Shown here piece after piece: positions 59,701 through 64,000 of a DNA stretch of 64,000 nucleotides. The DNA is from Dendrophyllia cribrosa. Lineage: Eukaryota > Cnidaria > Anthozoa > Scleractinia > Dendrophylliidae. Numbering within the stretch: the stretch's first letter is position 1; every line of letters starts with the position of its first letter. The stretch spans positions 20,470,093 to 20,534,092 of the forward strand of contig JAJLRJ010000014.1 in the NCBI GenBank assembly GCA_024195265.1, given 5' to 3'. Under the pieces are notes generated by a model. It worked only from the letters and a program-made list of their open reading frames with translations, was not told the DNA's origin and ran no database searches. The position numbers and the translations under genes are program-made.

Positions 59701-62700
59701 CTAATTGCGATTTTGAGATGGCAATACTACATTCTACTAACAGCGATGGAAGAAAATATATTCCCCGTATTGGGCTCTGTTGCTTCGAGACTCCGCCCAA
59801 TACGGAATATATTTTTTCAACTAGCCGTCAATATTGAAGTGTAGTATTGCCGTCTCACAAACGCAATTAGTTTATGATCTATAGAACAAAAGCATCTTTT
59901 CTTACCAGGAAAATGTCCATAATCTCAAGAGGTTCTAAAAGTCGTTTTCCTAGAGCTAACAGTCGCATGATTCCTTCAAACTGCAAAAGAAGAAGACAGA
60001 CTGATGACACACTACAGGTAAGATAAGGGTAATTTTTCACTGGCTGAGTGCAGGGAAATAAGTGGAAAATGTTTTTCTGACACACTGCTGGTGGCACCCT
60101 AAGATTTCAGTTTAAATATAATGTACATCCTTGTAATTTGTTAGTGCCCCTGCTTTTTAGGGTTATGATAAGTGTATAATTTTATGAGCTTAAAAATAAA
60201 GGTCAGGCTGTGGCGGTCGGCTTGGCATTGCTACCAGTAGTGTGCAAGAATTGCTATTTCCATATTCAAACATACTTACCAAGAATATTGTAACAATGAT
60301 ACTCCTTAACACTGCAATAAAAAAATACAACGCAATTATATTTAGGTGTGTAAATAACCCAACCTTCATATTCTAGCCTGTTTCAGGCGGTTAGTATTAG
60401 ATTTCATCCACCAACACCACCTCGGACACTTATTGAGAATTATATAACGTAATGTCGACACTTAGAATTTTATTTTCAATAAATTTTTAAGTGTAAAAAT
60501 TAAATCTAAAATCCCCATTCAGGATTGAACCTGTGACCTCAGCTAGGCTTAGGCTCGCATAGCCTACCGTACCAGAGTACCACCTATCTTCTCGGGTTGT
60601 TTAGGCCTAAATTTAACTATATAAACAGCTAATCCCAACCTCAACTGAAAGCTAACCAGTTACTCTGTTATGTAAGTCTCAATAAGGCGTCCGAGGTGGT
60701 GTTGGTGGATGGAATCTCATGCTAACCGTTTCAGGAGTTCAGATAGTGAGGAACGAAGGACAGGCGGCACGCGAAGAAAAAATATCGCAAGTGTTGATGG
60801 CGGGGGATATGGGCGAAAGATTACCTCTCCCCAGTCTCCACTCGTTTTCCCCGCTCGTTCGCGCGCCGGTTTTCAGCCGCTCACAGGCCCCACAATCTTA
60901 ACCCCTGGAACACGCTAATATATTTAAGCCCTTGTATATTTGTTTTTTTTTTAACTGTGATTCGTAATTACATTCACATTGCACACAGTTGCTGGACTCT
61001 TTTAAAGGATTTCATATTACTCTGTTAAAACTAGTAGTAATCATAGATTATAGTGCGTCTCCTCAGTCCCGTGGCACCTAGTCTTGACCTGGTACATCAG
61101 TTTCATGAATTATTAAATTCATCCAAGGGCTATGTCGCGAGATATGTCACGCAGGCAAAAACGTCCGCCGACATCAAACAAATTAACGCTATCGCCGTGG
61201 GATCGGGCAAAATCCTGCCGTGCTGTGTACTCCGAAAGGTCTCAGATTTTACCGACATGATAAATAATATATTTGCCTTAATTTCAATACGGTTATTTCT
61301 CCGATTCTGAAATCATACTCCTCAGTACATGTACTTATACCGGAACCGGAAATGAGGAATTTCTGAGAAAGCCTGAAAAAGTGCTCCCGTGATAAACTTC
61401 TTGGACACCGCGTTAATGGAGCATGAAATCGACGATTAAGTCACGCAACATTCAACGTGAATTTTGCAGGATTTTTCGGATAAAATTACAACTACCAGTT
61501 GCAAGTAAGACACAAGACTGTTGAATATAATTCCTTTATTAGCTACACAAATTTTAGCCACAAAACTGCGAAATCTTTAGTCGCAAATGCGCCCGATACA
61601 GGCGCAACTTCGAGCACTGTAAAGTTAATCTGTGTTCGCCTGGCGCGGCCGGTCAGTGAATTATTGCTACAAGACATACAACGAATTGCACCGTAGCGTA
61701 GAACATCGCGAAGAACGACGTCGGTATTTAGGTGAAAGCTTCCCAAATCAGGCAGAGAACCACGGCAAAATCAAGATAGAACATTCAAAACATACCAGAA
61801 CGGTAGCGAGGAAAATCCGATAACTTCTTGCTTGATTCCAAAGAGACCCAACAACTTACTTGGTCCGGAGAAGAACCTTCGTCTAATTTTTCCACTGTGT
61901 ACTTTTAGTAGGCATTGAAATATTGAGCCGTACGATTTCAAAATCGGGAAAATATCCGAAACTAAATCAAGACAAATAGATTATTCACATGTGACATTTC
62001 GGAACCCCAGATCCCCAGGATGATGCCTGATTTCCAAGCGCTGGGAATGCTGGATACTATTGTGACGTTTCAAGATGGCGCAGATTTGGTGCCGACACTT
62101 TTCTCGATTCGTTTCGTCTAGACGACGCGATAAGCATGCTGGATACTATTGTGACGTTTCAAGATGGCGCAGATTTGGTACCGACACTTTTCTCGATTCG
62201 TTCCGCCTAGCCGACAAGATTAGGAAGCGTCTCCTTCGTCGACGCAATTACGCAATTCAGCAATGTGATTTACAATTAAGTACCTACCTATCCAAGTAAA
62301 ACGAAGCAAGATTCAGTCAAACACAAGATTTTACAGAATAAACAAGTGAAATTCCAAATCAAACAATTGTAGAGGGAGGGACACGATTTACAAACGTATA
62401 GACCTACCTTGAACGAGTAATTCAACCTCCATGCTTTGACCTTTCCATTTCAATGAAAAGAGGATGCTGTAAAGTGACATAAGGAACTCATTTTTAATGA
62501 CATACACTTGACGGTTACTTAGGCTGTTTTCAAAATATTGTATCACTTATTGTTTGAGATTTGCCTTGCTGGCGTTAGTCATTTTGTAAATTTAAAGAAC
62601 ATAATAAAGCTGTCTTCAATTGAGTGATGAAAAGTCATTTGTGTTTGCTTTTTTACATTACTACGTTTTGTGATTAGTTAAAAAATCACGCCATTTTCTC

Positions 62701-64000
62701 AACCAATCAGAAGTAAGGCCAAAACCGATCGTGACTTGTTCGCACGCGTTTTCCCGCGCTTGGCGGCGCTACATGCGTTTGTTGTGAGTTCTGATTGGTT
62801 CATTGGATTGCCTACACCTTATGTGATTGGCCAGAGTGATAACGTAGGTTTTGGTTTTACGACACTCAATTCAAAATCATAAAAATTATTACTCACCAGT
62901 GTAAAATAATGAGAAGTAAGATAAAATGCGAGAAGAACTCAGACTGCAAGTGAAACAAACGAAAATGCATTGTCACCCTTGCAATATTTGTTTCAAATTG
63001 TTTTAAATTAATTGCTTTAAAATTGGATCTACAAAATTCAGCCTTAACCTTTTTCTATTTCAAAGGCAACCAAAAAGGTCGCGCTTCGAAATTTTACAAA
63101 CGGATTAAAATGTTAGAATCGCATTGCACGGCATGATGAACAACACCACAGGAAAGTACTGCTCAGTAGCTTTCATTTGAATATCAACTGATTTAAATGT
63201 TAAAAACACTTTCCAGAACTACTAATTTCAAATGGTTATGAAAGGTTTAACCCTTTCACTCCCAGGGTCAATAATGGAGACATGTAGTGTAGTTCTAACT
63301 TTTGAGTCTGTGGACGAAATCCCATGGTGTGACCATTCAAATGAAACCTCTTCAGCAATACCTTTGCATGGTACCATTTGTTCTAACTTTTGAGTCTGTG
63401 GACGAAATCCTATGGTGTGACCATTCAAATGAAACCTCTTCGGGAGTACTTTTACATGGTACCATTTGTTTTTCAATATTTTACAAAATTAAATTTAGGA
63501 TTTTTCTTGAATTTTGATGTTTGGCACTCTTGGTAATTAAAGGGTTAAACATTCTTACGCCAAAAAACGGAGGGGTGTTGTGTACCTCTGTAAGAAACTT
63601 GGCACTCTCTCTGATCCGGATCATCCACTTTGAAAGGCCTAGCTGGAAATTGAATACAATGTTTAGTTGGTAAACCAATTTTTGTAGTACACCACTATTC
63701 TTTTCGTTAAAGCAGTCTGGTATCCCCGATATTCAGTGAAACAGTCCTTACTAAGTGGCTGGCTGGTTTCACAAGCTTGTATTTATTATACCAAGAGCTG
63801 GGTCCTTATATTGTTTTGGTTCGTAAATTTCCTCTATAACTCAAGTTTTCTGAACCTTCCACAAAGTAAAACGATCTTCCTAATCAGATTCGAATATACA
63901 ACACTTTTATATCCCCCCACCTCCACCCAGGGCATGGTATGATTACAGGATCGAGCACAACTGACATCAATCCTACCTCTTTGGAAACTCCACATGTACG
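47338..64000 (-). CDS. Two-pore-channel-like voltage-gated cation channel with C-terminal SH3-like domain (partial; N-terminus outside window)
   Basis: Read right to left, the exons are 64000-63977 (partial), 63642-63586, 62943-62897, 62466-62408, 60311-60280, 59980-59906, 59034-58829, 57055-56951, 56471-56408, 56266-56187, 55939-55822, 55178-55110, 54297-54205, 54127-54074, 53479-53432, 53315-53157, 52948-52897, 52148-52012, 51739-51663, 50863-50792, 50609-50541, 49968-49931, 49804-49758, 48279-48113 and 47790-47338. Every junction keeps phase except 51663/50863. The first part forms one 6-TM channel repeat that aligns by eye with repeat II of TPC channels (S5 VGMELF, pore TTSNWHEIMN). A tail of about 500 residues follows, with an SH3-like fold and a Thr/Gly/Ser/Pro/Lys-rich end (stop TAG at 47338-47340). 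About 800 residues are visible. TPCs are endolysosomal Na+/Ca2+ channels; location and ion choice here are inferred from the family. An SH3 is not part of the usual TPC plan. Confidence 0.75.
48790..49235 (+). mobile_element. Possible LINE-like 3' end in a channel intron
   Basis: The segment ends TTCAATAAAGTCTATGTATA followed by TATG repeats, and upstream there is an AT-rich 3'-UTR-like stretch. Weak: no coding domain remains. Confidence 0.25.
49382..49650. mobile_element. CCAAT-rich MITE, copy 2 (channel intron)
   Basis: Diverged ends (TAGAGCAAATTTCAGTTGAG) but the core GGCGCCAAGCGCGGGAAAAC and ATTGG boxes are kept. It lies between exons 49758-49804 and 48113-48279. Confidence 0.7.
51155..51592. 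mobile_element. Two partial CCAAT-rich MITE copies, head to head
   Basis: 51155-51346 is inverted and partial, ending TCAATTGAAAACCGCTCT. 51350-51592 is in forward orientation without its left end. The second is nearly identical to copy 1 at 22408. Both lie in the intron where the channel exons lose phase. Confidence 0.7.
52012..53315 (-). CDS. SH3-like domain exons of the channel tail
   Basis: Exons 53315-53157, 52948-52897 and 52148-52012 join in phase. A basic helix (RERVLKRRMKEKKRAKQRI) leads into VRVVTAFRGL, ELQVGDEVTILVK, DDWWQGRCKNKVGWFP and ASHVIL. This is the SH3 order: RT-loop strand, acidic turn, hydrophobic strand, tandem Trp, Gly-X-Phe-Pro, final strand. The ALYDY motif is altered to TAFRG and the last aromatic of the peptide groove (usually Tyr) is His, so classic PxxP binding may be weakened. 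After it the chain becomes Ser/Gly/Pro-rich (SRRSTAGGEG). The domain probably recruits a partner to the channel. Confidence 0.7.
52205..52625. repeat. Degenerate tandem array (about 110 bp, 4 copies) in a channel intron
   Basis: GAGTCTGTGGATGAAATCCT, AAAGTGTGACCATTCAAATG, AAAGCTACTGAGCAGTACTT and TCCTGTGGTGCTGTTTACTA recur with small changes. The same unit occurs at 63140-63470. Confidence 0.8.
53697..53977. mobile_element. CCAAT-rich MITE, copy 5 (channel intron)
   Basis: The ends AGAGCGGTTTTCAATTGAG and CTCAATTGAAAACCGCTCT are complementary, with five CCAAT/ATTGG boxes. Inverted relative to copy 1. Confidence 0.75.
54485..54658. repeat. Foldback palindrome in a channel intron
   Basis: The arms AGGCCACTCAGTTCAGAGTT and the complement of AACTCAGAAATGGCCT; inner arms CTCGTTATCAAAGCGAGCCT and AGGCCTCGCTGATAACGAG. 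Confidence 0.7.
55822..63642 (-). CDS. Channel repeat exons: S1-S6 and pore
   Basis: Joined exons 63642 to 55822 give S1 (FSHFILLLIILHCILFSL), S2 (VLRSIIVTIFLFEGIMRLLA), S3 (EIMDIFLTVLAFCSNF), a short S4 region (TTISSMAVFCRLPFNNRQLK), the S4-S5 linker (AVSIFLRIVPVMVDLLC), S5 (LLGIILFFIACVGMELF), a pore loop containing EGYMYL, the filter stretch FQMVTTSNWHEIMN and S6 (VAAYILVNMVVMNLFVAIAI). The order and spacing match repeat II of TPC proteins. The EGY-YL segment before the pore and N-W in the filter are shared with TPC1-type channels as I remember them. The S4 region has few positive charges: one Arg before the LPF turn and one after it. The exon at 55939-55822 ends with a GTATGA donor after the SVD codons. 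Read-through would hit a TGA at once, so a shorter isoform is possible. Confidence 0.75.
57113..58600. repeat. Intronic repeat region, no exon seen
   Basis: It contains a CT/CCCC-rich tract (57125-57215), an inverted pair CCCAGAGCCCTCGTTTCG / CGAAGGCTCTGGGA (57386-57433) and motifs GACGAGAATG and CCAACGAAATTAGAGG that also occur near 1768 and 58555. Part of a dispersed family of unclear type. Confidence 0.4.
59348..59382. repeat. (TTG)n microsatellite
   Basis: About ten TTG/GTT units. Confidence 0.85.
59696..59873. repeat. Foldback palindrome next to exon 59906-59980
   Basis: CAAAACTAATTGCG / CGCAATTAGTTT outer arms; GGCAATACTACA inner arms; central CCGTATTGGGC / GCCCAATACGG. The right arm ends about 30 bp from the exon donor. 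Confidence 0.75.
60378..60735. mobile_element. MITE with about 70-bp inverted ends enclosing a tRNA-like segment
   Basis: Left CCTGTTTCAGGCGGTTAG, ATTTCATCCACCAACACCAC, CTCGGACACTTATTGAGAAT; the right end matches in inverse through ATTCTGAGA-like TCTCAATAAGGCGTCCGAGG. It lies in the intron between exons 62408 and 60311. Confidence 0.7.
60521..60593 (-). repeat. tRNA-like segment (SINE-like)
   Basis: On the minus strand GGTGGTACTCTGGTACGGTA resembles an A box and GGTTCAATCC a B box about 50 nt later. It is enclosed by the inverted ends at 60378-60735. Not a standard tRNA fold by eye. Confidence 0.4.
62049..62226. repeat. Two-copy 89-bp tandem repeat
   Basis: GCTGGATACTATTGTGACGT, TTCAAGATGGCGCAGATTTG and ACACTTTTCTCGATTCGTT occur twice, 89 bp apart, with three or four differences. 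Intronic. Confidence 0.85.
62609..62878. mobile_element. CCAAT-rich MITE, copy 6 (next to a channel exon)
   Basis: The right end TTTTACGACACTCAATTCAAA stops about 18 bp from the donor of exon 62897-62943. The core GCGTTTTCCCGCGCTTGGCG is conserved. Confidence 0.7.
63140..63475. repeat. Degenerate tandem array of the same unit, 2-3 copies
   Basis: TTTTGAGTCTGTGGACGAAA and TGTGACCATTCAAATGAAAC occur at about 63300 and 63388, about 88 bp apart. A partial inverted copy (AAAGTACTGCTCAGTAGCTT) is at 63152. It lies in the intron between exons 63586 and 62943. Confidence 0.75.

Noticed and set aside
61840..61880. 23-nt micro-exon (acceptor AAATTAG, donor GTAAGT) for the channel
   Set aside because: Exon 62408 joins exon 60311 directly in phase and completes a hydrophobic S2, so the micro-exon is not needed.

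Overview
This is animal nuclear DNA. It has intron-rich genes with GT/AG splice sites, long AT-rich non-coding stretches, dense miniature inverted-repeat transposons (MITEs), Penelope-like retroelement remnants and PIF/Harbinger remnants. The repeat families look most like those I associate with anthozoan cnidarians, probably a stony coral. The species is not determined, and no database search was possible.

Two host genes can be reconstructed by hand. (1) On the + strand, about 11.5-19.7 kb, a small coiled-coil protein gene of unknown function shares three exons. It can then splice in the same phase either to a terminal exon ending at 16383 or to two further exons ending at 19689, which suggests two alternative C-termini (about 279 and 281 aa). 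(2) On the - strand, from the right edge down to 47.3 kb, at least 25 exons encode the C-terminal part of a cation channel. It resembles the second 6-TM repeat of two-pore channels (TPC). A long charged tail follows, with an SH3-like domain and a Ser/Pro/Lys-rich C-terminus. The N-terminal part lies beyond position 64000. One junction in the tail (51663 to 50863) does not keep phase.

The rest is mostly mobile or repetitive DNA. From 1 to 10 kb there is a MITE with a 110-nt G run, a 2-kb TTAA-flanked inverted-repeat element, a 180-bp tandem array and foldbacks. From 13.9 to 16 kb there are MITEs and a 71-bp tandem array. From 20.6 to 27.5 kb there are nested MITEs, including a piggyBac-like one with its empty site visible in sister copies, a Penelope-like remnant with a hammerhead-like motif, and a 120-bp tandem array. 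From 29.3 to 35.8 kb there is a LINE-like tail and a decayed PIF/Harbinger element with two convergent genes, followed by an apparently perfect 332-bp inverted repeat. From 37 to 47 kb there are foldbacks, MITEs and a second Penelope-like remnant interrupted by two insertions. The channel introns carry at least five copies of a CCAAT-rich MITE, two of them partial and head to head.

Exon borders were placed by reading splice sites and checking that codon phase carries across each junction. Repeat borders come from visible inverted or direct repeats and are approximate where stated.
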